Assembly (NCBI RefSeq): GCF_002201895.1
Contig: NZ_CP019436.1
Location: forward strand, 62,001-126,000
Length of the DNA: 64,000 bases
Direction of reading: 5' to 3'
DNA from: Methanopyrus sp. SNP6
Lineage (GTDB): Archaea; JAADCQ01; Methanopyri; Methanopyrales; Methanopyraceae
Position numbers and translations under genes: made by a program. The notes beneath the pieces are model-generated. The model was not told the DNA's origin, did no database searches, and saw only the letters and a list, made by a program, of their open reading frames with translations. Below are positions 56,802-64,000 of the stretch, piece after piece. The stretch's first letter is position 1; each line of letters starts with the position of its first letter.

Positions 56802-56831
56802 CCCAATGTTAGCATTCTCGTAACAATTGGG
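56802..56831. repeat. Right inverted repeat and hairpin
   Basis: CGTAACAATTGG (56819-56830) is the exact reverse complement of 55275-55286, and AGCAT (56811-56815) of 55299-55303. The right copy itself forms a hairpin: CCCAATGTTA (56802-56811) against TAACAATTGGG (56821-56831) with one bulged A. Confidence 0.5.
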
Positions 56832-58002
<1,171 letters not shown>

Positions 58003-58004
58003 TC

Positions 58005-58469
58005 ATGGCCCTCAAAGTGAAGAGAATTGAAATGGGCACCGTCCTTGACCATCTGCCGCCGGGCACCGCCCCCAAGATCATGCGCATCCTGGACATCGAC
58101 CCGACCGAAACTACCCTGCTCGTCGCCATAAACGTGGAGAGTTCGAAGATGGGTCGCAAAGACATACTGAAGATCGAAGGGAAAATCCTGAGCGAGGAGG
58201 AGGCGAACAAGGTCGCGCTCGTGGCCCCCAATGCCACGGTCAACATCGTTCGGGACTATTCTGTCGCCGAGAAGTTCCAAGTCAAACCACCCGAACGGGT
58301 GGAAGGGTTCCTCCGCTGCCCCAACCCCAACTGCATTACGAACGACGAAAGGGAACCAGTGAACACGGTTTTCATTAGGGAGTCCAGAGAGCCGCTGGAA
58401 TATCGCTGTCGGTATTGCGAGCGTACCGTCCGGGAGGATCATATCCGTGAGCTGATACGCCCTAGTTAG
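58005..58469 (+). CDS. pyrI: Aspartate carbamoyltransferase regulatory subunit
   Basis: 154 aa. The N-terminal allosteric domain binds nucleotides (VKRIEMGTVLDHLPPGTAPKIMRIL). The zinc domain that contacts PyrB has CPNPNC (with NDE following) and CRYCE. ATG 58005 is favoured; a GTG at 57999 overlaps the pyrB stop. Ends 90 bp before the LysR gene. Confidence 0.95.
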   Translation: MALKVKRIEMGTVLDHLPPGTAPKIMRILDIDPTETTLLVAINVESSKMGRKDILKIEGKILSEEEANKVALVAPNATVNIVRDYSVAEKFQVKPPERVEGFLRCPNPNCITNDEREPVNTVFIRESREPLEYRCRYCERTVREDHIRELIRPS

Positions 58470-58558
58470 CCTCTGGGACCAGTTAATGCAATAAAAACGA
58501 GGGGGTGAGTGAAAGTCAGAATACCCGCCATCATACAACCTGATGGGTAGGTGATACA

Positions 58559-59473
58559 TTGTCCGACCCGAGGTTCAGTTATTTCCGGACCTTCCGGGAG
58601 GTCGTCAGACAGAAGAGTTTCTCGAAAGCTGCGGAAGCGCTCGGAATAACTCAAGGAACCGTCAGCAATCAAATCGCCTCGCTAGAGCGGTTCTTCGACG
58701 CGCGCCTCTTCGTCCGGACACCGGAAGGTGTCGAACTGACCGAAGAGGGTGAAATAGCCCTAGAGGCTATTGAGACGGTCCTGGACGCCGTAGAACGAGC
58801 CAAGGACAAGATCGCCGCTGTGTCCAAGGAACCCTCGGGTAAGGTCCGCGTCTCGACCAGTACGGTACCGGGCGGATATCTACTTCCCGGTAGTGTCAAA
58901 GAGTTCCGCTCCGAGTACCCGAAGGTCGACGTGATAATCCGCGTGTGTGATTCACTCGAGGCGACCGAGCACGTGCTCAGCGGCGATGCCGACGTCGCGA
59001 TAGTGGGAACCGACGCGTTCGTGACTAGGAAGAGTGTAGAGGTCGTACCGATAGCCTCCGAAGAACTCGTCGTAATCCTTCCGCCGGACCACGAGCTCGC
59101 CGATGCCATGGAAGTCAGCATCGACGATATCGTGGGCGAACCCTACGTCAACCGTGAGCCCGGTTCCGGAACCAGGAAGGAGGTGGAGAAATACCTCAAG
59201 AGCCACGGGTTAGGGTTCGAGGATTTCAAGATCGTGGAGGAGACGGGAAGCACCGAGGCCGTGATTACCGCGGTATCTCAAGGCGTTGGGATCAGTATCA
59301 TTTCTGAGCGAGCCGCCAAACGTGCCGAATCCGCCGGCCTGATCCGAATCGCCCGACTCGAGGATAGGCCCCGCAGGTTCTTCTACGCCCTAAAGTCGGA
59401 CAGACCGCTCCACGCCAGCGCCACGGAGGCGTTCTGGGAGTTCCTCCTCAGCGAGTTTCGCGGAAAAAGTTAG
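58559..59473 (+). CDS. LysR-family transcriptional regulator
   Basis: 304 aa, full length for the family. The N-terminal winged HTH is FRTFREVVRQKSFSKAAEALGITQGTVSNQIASLERFFDARLF. The C-terminal effector domain is periplasmic-binding-protein-like (KVRVSTSTVPGGYLLPG, DVAIVGTDAF, VVILPPDHELAD). TTG start behind GGGTAGGTGA; TATA-like ATAAAAAC at 58491-58498. LysR proteins are rare in hyperthermophilic methanogens, where they are probably of bacterial origin. Target unknown; the divergent/convergent neighbours (pyrI, pterin cluster) are candidates. Confidence 0.9.
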   Translation: MSDPRFSYFRTFREVVRQKSFSKAAEALGITQGTVSNQIASLERFFDARLFVRTPEGVELTEEGEIALEAIETVLDAVERAKDKIAAVSKEPSGKVRVSTSTVPGGYLLPGSVKEFRSEYPKVDVIIRVCDSLEATEHVLSGDADVAIVGTDAFVTRKSVEVVPIASEELVVILPPDHELADAMEVSIDDIVGEPYVNREPGSGTRKEVEKYLKSHGLGFEDFKIVEETGSTEAVITAVSQGVGISIISERAAKRAESAGLIRIARLEDRPRRFFYALKSDRPLHASATEAFWEFLLSEFRGKS

Positions 59474-59951
59474 CGAGGTACTTAGCTCGAGCCCTCAACG
59501 CCTCAAGAGGATCCTCGAACACGTGTGAAGGTAATCCACCTCCCTCGTAGTCGGGTTTCACTGGCGTCCCTCGTTCCGAGACCTTCACCCCGAAGTCCCA
59601 ACACAACTCTCTCAAGAACCGTTTCTCGGAACGCACTGTACCCTTCAGTGGAGCGAACTCCGACCACACCTTAAGAATCAAAGAGGTGAACCGCACGAGG
59701 TCCTCTACGTCGTACCCCGATAACACGCCGACCCTGAGTCCCGTCTTCAACGCTTCCGAGAAAGAAGCCACCGAACCGGGAACTACATGCTCGGCCCGGT
59801 ACTCCGCCTTCGTATCGAGTAGGTCCCAAGGGACTACCAGGATGTCCGCCTCAGTCTTCTGTAGAACTTCCGGGTTCGGGTCGACCACGTCGACGTCGGA
59901 GCTCAGACGCTCCAACAACCTGGCGTAGTACGGTGTCGCTACGATCCTCAA
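59448..59951 (-). CDS. Uncharacterised protein of the pterin cluster
   Basis: 167 aa. The N-terminal ~90 residues look like a small Rossmann-type domain ([45 protein letters not shown]); the rest is helical and basic. Its ATG overlaps the stop of the dihydropteroate synthase-like gene (ATGA), so it is translated with it. It ends inside the end of the convergent LysR gene (26-bp overlap). Not recognised. Confidence 0.6.
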   Translation of the reverse strand: MRIVATPYYARLLERLSSDVDVVDPNPEVLQKTEADILVVPWDLLDTKAEYRAEHVVPGSVASFSEALKTGLRVGVLSGYDVEDLVRFTSLILKVWSEFAPLKGTVRSEKRFLRELCWDFGVKVSERGTPVKPDYEGGGLPSHVFEDPLEALRARAKYLANFFRETR

Positions 59952-61492
59952 CTTTCCTCGACCTCCTCTAAGATCTTTAAATCACGTAACAGACGGTCGT
60001 AGCGTTCTATCCCGTCGTCTTGTATGTATTGGCCGCATGACTTCAGCCGCTCCTCCGCACGTGCCAGTTCATACCCCAAGTACACGGCATGATGTAGGTC
60101 AGATAATAATCCCAGAGATACCGCCGCCGCCCCCAGTTTCAAGCCGTCGTCGGATTCCAGGCGTAACGGTTCGTAGTCACCGTATCTGTGCTCTAAGATC
60201 AAGATACGACGGTCATGGTCAGTCAGTATCACGAAGTCCCCACGAACGTCCCGGTGCGGCTCCGAGGCGAAGTACTCGGCGTCGAGACCAGACGCGCTAA
60301 CACTATCGATGCGCTTGTCTTTGAACACGACTAGGTCCAACCCAACGTCCTTTGGGAAACCGCCGAACTTGTGTGCTACGTAACACATCCTGGACGCCAC
60401 AGCGAGCTCGAGCGTGCTCATCTTGGTCTTCCCACTGGCTTCCGGTGTGAAGATTATAGAACATTCCAACTCGACCGCAAGCTGAGCGCAAAGAGCCGAG
60501 ACTCCGGGAGAATCTGCGTCTATGAGCTCGAGTACGTTTCCAGCACCGAAGAAGAGTGGTGCTTCCGGAAACTCTTCGGCCACGACTCGGTACCTTACTA
60601 TCGACTCCACGATATTTCCGGGTGGGTCCATCACCGGGTCGAGAATGTAGTCGACATCGCGACGTTCGCACAGGTGGATCAGCTCTCGGAGCTGCCGTAC
60701 GACTGTCTCGGGTCTCCTGCCCCCGGGAACCAGAACTACCGGTACGTCGTACTCGGCCGCCAGGTCTACCGGCTCCTTCAGATCCGGAGACGCGTTGAGG
60801 ATGAGATCGGCACCCGCCTCGACGCCCGCCTCGAGGACCTCTGGATCACCCGAGTCGACGCTCACAGCGACACGATCTCCTACGCGATCCAGTACCTCCA
60901 GTACGATCCTACGGACATCCCCAGGAGGCCGCTCGTGGAACCCTACGTCGACGATTTCGGCACCCAGCTCCGCCCTCTTCTCAGCCTCGGACGCGGCCTC
61001 CTCCGGGGACAGGTCGTCGGCGAACACCTCCGATAAAACCCGCGGTCTACAACCGCGTGCAATCTTCACGGGCCCCACGTCGATCCAATTCCGCTCGGGG
61101 ATATCCCTCTCGGCATCACGAACTTTCTTCCCCAACTCCCGTAGTATCTCATCACGGAGCAGCACGCAGGCCGGCACGTCCTTGGATGGGACGAACCCCT
61201 CCTCCATCTTGCGGAGAACCAGAGGTAGGTCACGGACCTCTCGAGAACTCAGCCTGAAGTCCGCGCCCAAAGCTTCGTCCAGCTTCCTGACATCGCCGCG
61301 GAACCAACCGGGTAGCAGAACGTAATCGTACCCAGTGAGGTCCTCCCCACGCAACTGCCCGAGGACAAAGCTCGTAGTCATCAGAGCGGCCACGTCGATA
61401 GGTAGCACCTTGACTTCTGCCCACTCGAAATCCTCAGCCGCCTTCCTCACATCCTCAGCGGCTAGTCTACCGGTCAGAAGTAGTACCCTCAC
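59948..61492 (-). CDS. Dihydropteroate synthase-like protein (methanogen MJ0107 type)
   Basis: 514 aa. An N-terminal domain of ~140 residues ([22 protein letters not shown]) precedes a TIM barrel of dihydropteroate synthase type: [78 protein letters not shown]. The usual pABA and pterin residues are only partly kept. The C-terminal ~120 residues are specific. In methanogens the pterin is methanopterin, whose synthesis differs from folate, so the substrate may differ too. GTG 61492 gives a clean start. Overlaps the upstream reductase gene by 26 bp. Confidence 0.8.
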   Translation of the reverse strand: MRVLLLTGRLAAEDVRKAAEDFEWAEVKVLPIDVAALMTTSFVLGQLRGEDLTGYDYVLLPGWFRGDVRKLDEALGADFRLSSREVRDLPLVLRKMEEGFVPSKDVPACVLLRDEILRELGKKVRDAERDIPERNWIDVGPVKIARGCRPRVLSEVFADDLSPEEAASEAEKRAELGAEIVDVGFHERPPGDVRRIVLEVLDRVGDRVAVSVDSGDPEVLEAGVEAGADLILNASPDLKEPVDLAAEYDVPVVLVPGGRRPETVVRQLRELIHLCERRDVDYILDPVMDPPGNIVESIVRYRVVAEEFPEAPLFFGAGNVLELIDADSPGVSALCAQLAVELECSIIFTPEASGKTKMSTLELAVASRMCYVAHKFGGFPKDVGLDLVVFKDKRIDSVSASGLDAEYFASEPHRDVRGDFVILTDHDRRILILEHRYGDYEPLRLESDDGLKLGAAAVSLGLLSDLHHAVYLGYELARAEERLKSCGQYIQDDGIERYDRLLRDLKILEEVEES

Positions 61493-62207
61493 CGGCGAGT
61501 TCCCCAAGTCTCTCCAAGATCTCATCGGGTCGTCGTAGGACCTCGATACCCTCGATCCGATCCAGTTTCCTCACGTTCTCCGCGTCGACGGACCTAACCC
61601 TCATTTCGTACTCAATACCTCCGTGAATGGCGTTCTCGGGGCAGGCTTCGGAACACCTGCCACACCCCACGCATCGCAGCAGCCTGATGAACGCCTTACC
61701 ATCGACCATGTCGATAGCGCCCCTCGGACACGTGTCCACGCAGATCCCACATCCTTCACATCGCTCCCTGAGCACCATATACGGCGTGATCGTGCGGACT
61801 TTCCCTTCCTCATAATCGCACGGAACAACCCAAACAGGAACGTCTCCTTTACCGGCCTGCGCCACCGCGTTCGTCACCAGGGTATCCGCGATCCCGTGTG
61901 CGATCTTAGCCACCGTGTTGGCGGTAGCCGGCGACACCACCAACAGGTCGTACTTTCCAAGCGCGAACCTGCCGATGATAGGACAACTTGCACCCTCATC
62001 CGATTGCGTGAACACCTCACGGTAGAATCCGCCCGGGCAGATCTCCCTCAAATCCTCCCACAACCCGAACATTCGAACGACTTCCTCACCCGCTTCCGAG
62101 AGGAACGCGCTAACTCGGTGCTCCCGCGACACCTCTTTCATAACTTTAAAACTTTCCACCAAGAAATGCGCTGCACCTGTTATACACCAGCCTATACGGA
62201 GTCCCAA
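61467..62207 (-). CDS. Flavoprotein-ferredoxin fusion, dihydromethanopterin reductase (DmrX/AfpA type)
   Basis: 246 aa. The N-terminal ~150 residues are a flavoprotein domain of the UbiX/Dfp class ([54 protein letters not shown]). Then come two 4Fe-4S motifs: [14 protein letters not shown] and [14 protein letters not shown]. Proteins of this build, such as MJ0208 and DmrX, reduce dihydromethanopterin with electrons from ferredoxin. The next gene is a dihydropteroate synthase-like protein, which supports a pterin role. TTG start. Confidence 0.82.
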   Translation of the reverse strand: MGLRIGWCITGAAHFLVESFKVMKEVSREHRVSAFLSEAGEEVVRMFGLWEDLREICPGGFYREVFTQSDEGASCPIIGRFALGKYDLLVVSPATANTVAKIAHGIADTLVTNAVAQAGKGDVPVWVVPCDYEEGKVRTITPYMVLRERCEGCGICVDTCPRGAIDMVDGKAFIRLLRCVGCGRCSEACPENAIHGGIEYEMRVRSVDAENVRKLDRIEGIEVLRRPDEILERLGELAGEGTTSDR

Positions 62208-62246
62208 CAGACCAACACCCGTTAAGGCTTGTAAAAAAGACTTGGC

Positions 62247-62474
62247 CTAGAACGAGAGAAGCAACAACGGTACCAGCAGCACGCCCGCGAAGACCATACC
62301 GCAGGCCAGACCCGCGAACCTGTTCACGTTCAGACCGAAGTATAGCCTGGCGTCACGACCGAAGAATTGGCTGGAATCACGGACATCTTTCACGTAAGCG
62401 TCTGCTCGATCCGTGTCCGCCATCGCCGGTGCCCCTATGATGACCTCCTTCAACTCGGATCCTTCCTCCGCCAA
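62247..62474 (-). CDS. MtrF-like small membrane protein
   Basis: 75 aa. The first ~25 residues are acidic; then DAYVKDVRDSSQFFGRDARLYFGLNVNRFAGLACG leads into one C-terminal membrane helix (MVFAGVLLVPLLLL). The Y-V-x-D-I/V-R-x4-Q-x2-GRD pattern is that of MtrF and the MtrA anchor in the Na+-pumping methyltransferase complex Mtr. No other mtr gene is near. TTG start with GGGGTGA 6 nt upstream. It may be a second MtrF or the only one; this cannot be told here. Confidence 0.7.
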   Translation of the reverse strand: MAEEGSELKEVIIGAPAMADTDRADAYVKDVRDSSQFFGRDARLYFGLNVNRFAGLACGMVFAGVLLVPLLLLSF

Positions 62475-62598
62475 CTCGGTTCACCCCACATCGGTCTACT
62501 GACCCGGTACCTTTTCAACATTGCGACTTCATCTTACACCGGGCGATGATGAAGTGGGTCCGACCGAAAGAGATGAGGTAGGCTGGCGTTCCCGAGCC

Positions 62599-63000
62599 CT
62601 ATACTTCAACCTTACCACCCGGCAAGATCCTCACAACATCACCGTTGTCCAGTTCCGACACGAGGTCGCGCTCGGGCTTGTGAAACAACGGGATATCACC
62701 CAGAACACACCCTACTACTAAAATCGGCTCGGCTTCGCGTACGACGATACCGGCAGGTGCAGTACCACGATGAGCCATCTCCATCAGTACATACGACCCT
62801 ACGGTAGAACCACGCCCACCCGGCAGGACCAAGACCTGATCCGTTAACACCTTTCCACAGAGCTCGTGGGACGGATCCACTACCTCACCTGTTTCCGGAT
62901 CCACTCCACCCAGAAACGAGAGACGCCGCGAAGATACCAGGACTTCCGCTTCAACTGGCTCATCAACGTCGACGATCGGTTCACAACGTACCACAGGCAT
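62599..63000 (-). CDS. Phosphomevalonate dehydratase small subunit (AcnX swivel domain, DUF126)
   Basis: 133 aa. The swivelling domain of aconitase X: ELCGKVLTDQVLVLPGGRGSTVGSYVLMEMAHRGTAPAGIVVREAEPILVVG is the DUF126 signature, read in pieces. With its large subunit (not in the window) it dehydrates mevalonate 5-phosphate in the archaeal mevalonate pathway, feeding UbiD/UbiX chemistry. ATG at 63000 is favoured over TTG 63015 because the TATA box at 63037-63042 predicts a transcription start near 63014. Confidence 0.88.
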   Translation of the reverse strand: MPVVRCEPIVDVDEPVEAEVLVSSRRLSFLGGVDPETGEVVDPSHELCGKVLTDQVLVLPGGRGSTVGSYVLMEMAHRGTAPAGIVVREAEPILVVGCVLGDIPLFHKPERDLVSELDNGDVVRILPGGKVEV

Positions 63001-63036
63001 GTCCGCGTATCCCAAGTGTTTCCATCGGTAGTGGAG

Positions 63037-63042
63037 TATTTA
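63037..63042 (-). promoter_or_regulatory. TATA box of the phosphomevalonate dehydratase gene
   Basis: On the minus strand the sequence reads TTCTAAATACTCC. It lies about 40 nt before the ATG at 63000. Confidence 0.45.
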
Positions 63043-63168
63043 GAATCGCTGGACAATCGGACCGCATATACACAACGAGAAACTTCGGGTGACAGACGAA
63101 CCCAAGGTCGTTGATACCTCCGCGGTTGACTGTATGTGACAGAGAAGCTGATGTGAGTACAGAACAGG

Positions 63169-63423
63169 CTAATATAGTAACACTTGCTGCTTACCACACC
63201 CCGGCTCATTGGATATTATAACCTCTTTCTTGTTCTTAGAGTAGTACGGTGTCGCGTGAAGTGGACCCTCCCCGATCGCCTTGTTCGTCGCCGTGATTCT
63301 CGCGTGTTTTAGGACTTCCTTCTCGAGTGACAAGGCTCGATCGCACACGTCCTGACAGTAAAAACCGGAGGATGGAATCATCATAACGAACACCGGAATT
63401 AAAACCATTACATAACCTAACAT
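63169..63423 (-). CDS. Short secreted protein, hypothetical
   Basis: 84 aa. ATG at 63421-63423 follows GGGGGAT at good spacing. The N terminus LGYVMVLIPVFVMMIPSSG is a signal peptide or anchor, followed by FYCQDVCDRALSLEKEVL with a C-x3-C pair, and a Lys-rich region ending in PGCGK. The surrounding DNA (63120-63500) is more AT-rich than the rest of the window, as seen in acquired or fast-evolving genes. Not recognised. Confidence 0.45.
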   Translation of the reverse strand: MLGYVMVLIPVFVMMIPSSGFYCQDVCDRALSLEKEVLKHARITATNKAIGEGPLHATPYYSKNKKEVIISNEPGCGKQQVLLY

Positions 63424-63505
63424 TAACCATTATCCCCCGTGTGTGGGTCATCGTTACCAGTTTGGTCACTCGCATAACCCGAGTTACAACCAGTGAGTGT
63501 TACTC

Positions 63506-63545
63506 TAACGGGCGGGGCGAGGGTGACTCACCCCGCGTTACCCTC
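63506..63545. promoter_or_regulatory. Competing hairpins upstream of the radical SAM gene
   Basis: TAAC-GG-GCGGGG (63506-63517) pairs with CCCCGC-GTTA (63531-63540). The alternative GAGGGT (63519-63524) with ACCCTC (63540-63545) shares bases with it, and GGGTGA/TCACCC (63521-63533) forms a third option. Mutually exclusive stems suggest a switch or attenuator, but no gene reads directly from it; the TATA-like AATAAAAATTA (63572-63582) lies after it. Confidence 0.3.
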
Positions 63546-63647
63546 CGGAAGGGCAACCACCCCGACTACAAGAATAAAAATTACGAGTCATAATAGGCGT
63601 GCCTAATCAGTTGACACGCGCACTCGGATGCCCTGTCTGATCGTGTG

Positions 63648-64000
63648 GTGACCACCCTGGGAGAGGTGTTCTGGGGGGATCGTCGGATACCGTACGAGAT
63701 CGATGAGATGGGGGTAGCGCGAGAGATCGACGAGATCGACTTGGATTTGTTGGAGGAACCCGAGGATCTCGCGGTCGTCCCTCCATCGAGTGAGGCTGGA
63801 TCGTGCGGTAATTCCTGTGTTTTCTGCTACATCAGGCAGAATCCACCTGAAGTGCTCAAGGAACGTGGTGGTAGTGTGGACACGACGCGTCACGATACGT
63901 TGAACGATCCGAACTTGGAGGAGCGTGTGGAATCTGCCCGGGATAGGTACCATGATCTCAGGTTCAGGATAGTGGATACGGCTGGGAACGTCGGTGTTGA
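63648..64000 (+). CDS. Radical SAM-like protein, 3' end outside the window
   Basis: The first ~117 residues are seen. An N-terminal ~45-residue acidic segment (RRIPYEIDEMGVAREIDEIDLDLLEE in outline) is followed by the cluster motif C-x3-C-x2-C in GSCGNSCVFCYIRQNPPEVL. This layout, with a short lead domain before the Cys motif and a PPEVL after it, resembles the DUF512 group of radical SAM proteins and other methanogen-specific ones. GTG 63648 (or 63645) is the first start after the TATA-like element near 63575; no good ribosome site is seen. Codons favour G and T endings. Partial, so no function is given. Confidence 0.65.
   Translation, partial: MTTLGEVFWGDRRIPYEIDEMGVAREIDEIDLDLLEEPEDLAVVPPSSEAGSCGNSCVFCYIRQNPPEVLKERGGSVDTTRHDTLNDPNLEERVESARDRYHDLRFRIVDTAGNVGV

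Noticed and set aside
62541-62590. C/D box guide RNA candidate with ATGATGA and AGATGAG
   Set aside because: No CTGA at the right distance for D' or D, and the second guide would be only 8 nt.

Overview
The window is archaeal and comes from Methanopyrus, either M. kandleri or a close sister strain. The strongest evidence is a full-length topoisomerase V (22862-25816, 984 residues, catalytic Tyr226 in place), a protein known only from this genus. Supporting evidence is the GC-rich sequence with many GTG and TTG starts, strong GGGGTGA/GGAGG ribosome sites, TATA boxes, a methanogen-type seryl-tRNA synthetase, CfbC of coenzyme F430 synthesis, the methyl-CoM reductase activation factor A2, a methanogenesis marker protein, an MtrF-like subunit and archaeal ribosomal and RNA polymerase genes. 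Compared from memory with the published AV19 topoisomerase V, several residues differ, so another strain is likely.

Layout. 1-9025: a broken TrkA-type gene, a membrane hydrolase, cobyric acid synthase, an m1A-type tRNA methylase, CfbC, a secreted DUF1002 protein, then a tight run nadE - membrane protein - unknown - TraB-like - dapB. 9062-10409: a Gln-rich secreted protein and a gene-poor stretch with a lone TATA box. 10410-18502: valS, DUF1614, hisC, a radical SAM protein, cbiE, a B12-binding radical SAM protein and a ModE-type HTH. 18486-21423 (minus): an operon of A2, methanogenesis marker 9 and a phosphoesterase, joined by 4-nt overlaps. 21499-25816 (plus): Tpt1/KptA, endonuclease V and topoisomerase V in one apparent operon. 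25819-29606 (minus): a frameshifted cysteine desulfurase, a methyltransferase, a structured non-coding stretch and homoaconitase/LeuC large subunit.

29677-41566 is an information-processing region: RPA, RadA, a geranylgeranyl reductase, L24e, S28e, S6e, aIF2-gamma, a PIN protein, an RraA-like protein, pyrophosphatase, Rpo7, Spt4, dephospho-CoA kinase, S24e, S27ae, Bud32, an unknown gene and Kae1. 41567-46318 has two poorly defined stretches around serS, S3ae and a THUMP-SPOUT methylase. 46364-51244 holds metabolic and uncharacterised genes (BtpA, nucleotidyltransferase, UbiX, PrsW, two small methanogen proteins, a phosphoesterase, an HD protein). 51339-55136 is the classic archaeal operon S13-S4-S11-Rpo3-L18e-L13-S9-Rpo10, followed by an intron-containing tRNA-Pro(GGG).

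55419-64000: a second orphan secreted protein flanked by inverted repeats, pyrB-pyrI, a LysR regulator, a minus-strand cluster (dihydropteroate synthase-like protein, flavin/iron-sulfur reductase, MtrF-like protein), the small subunit of phosphomevalonate dehydratase, a short secreted protein, and the start of a radical SAM protein cut by the window edge. No CRISPR array, insertion sequence or rRNA gene was seen. Two genes carry frame breaks (1-707 and 25819-27003), one at a run of G, so assembly error must be excluded before either is called a pseudogene.
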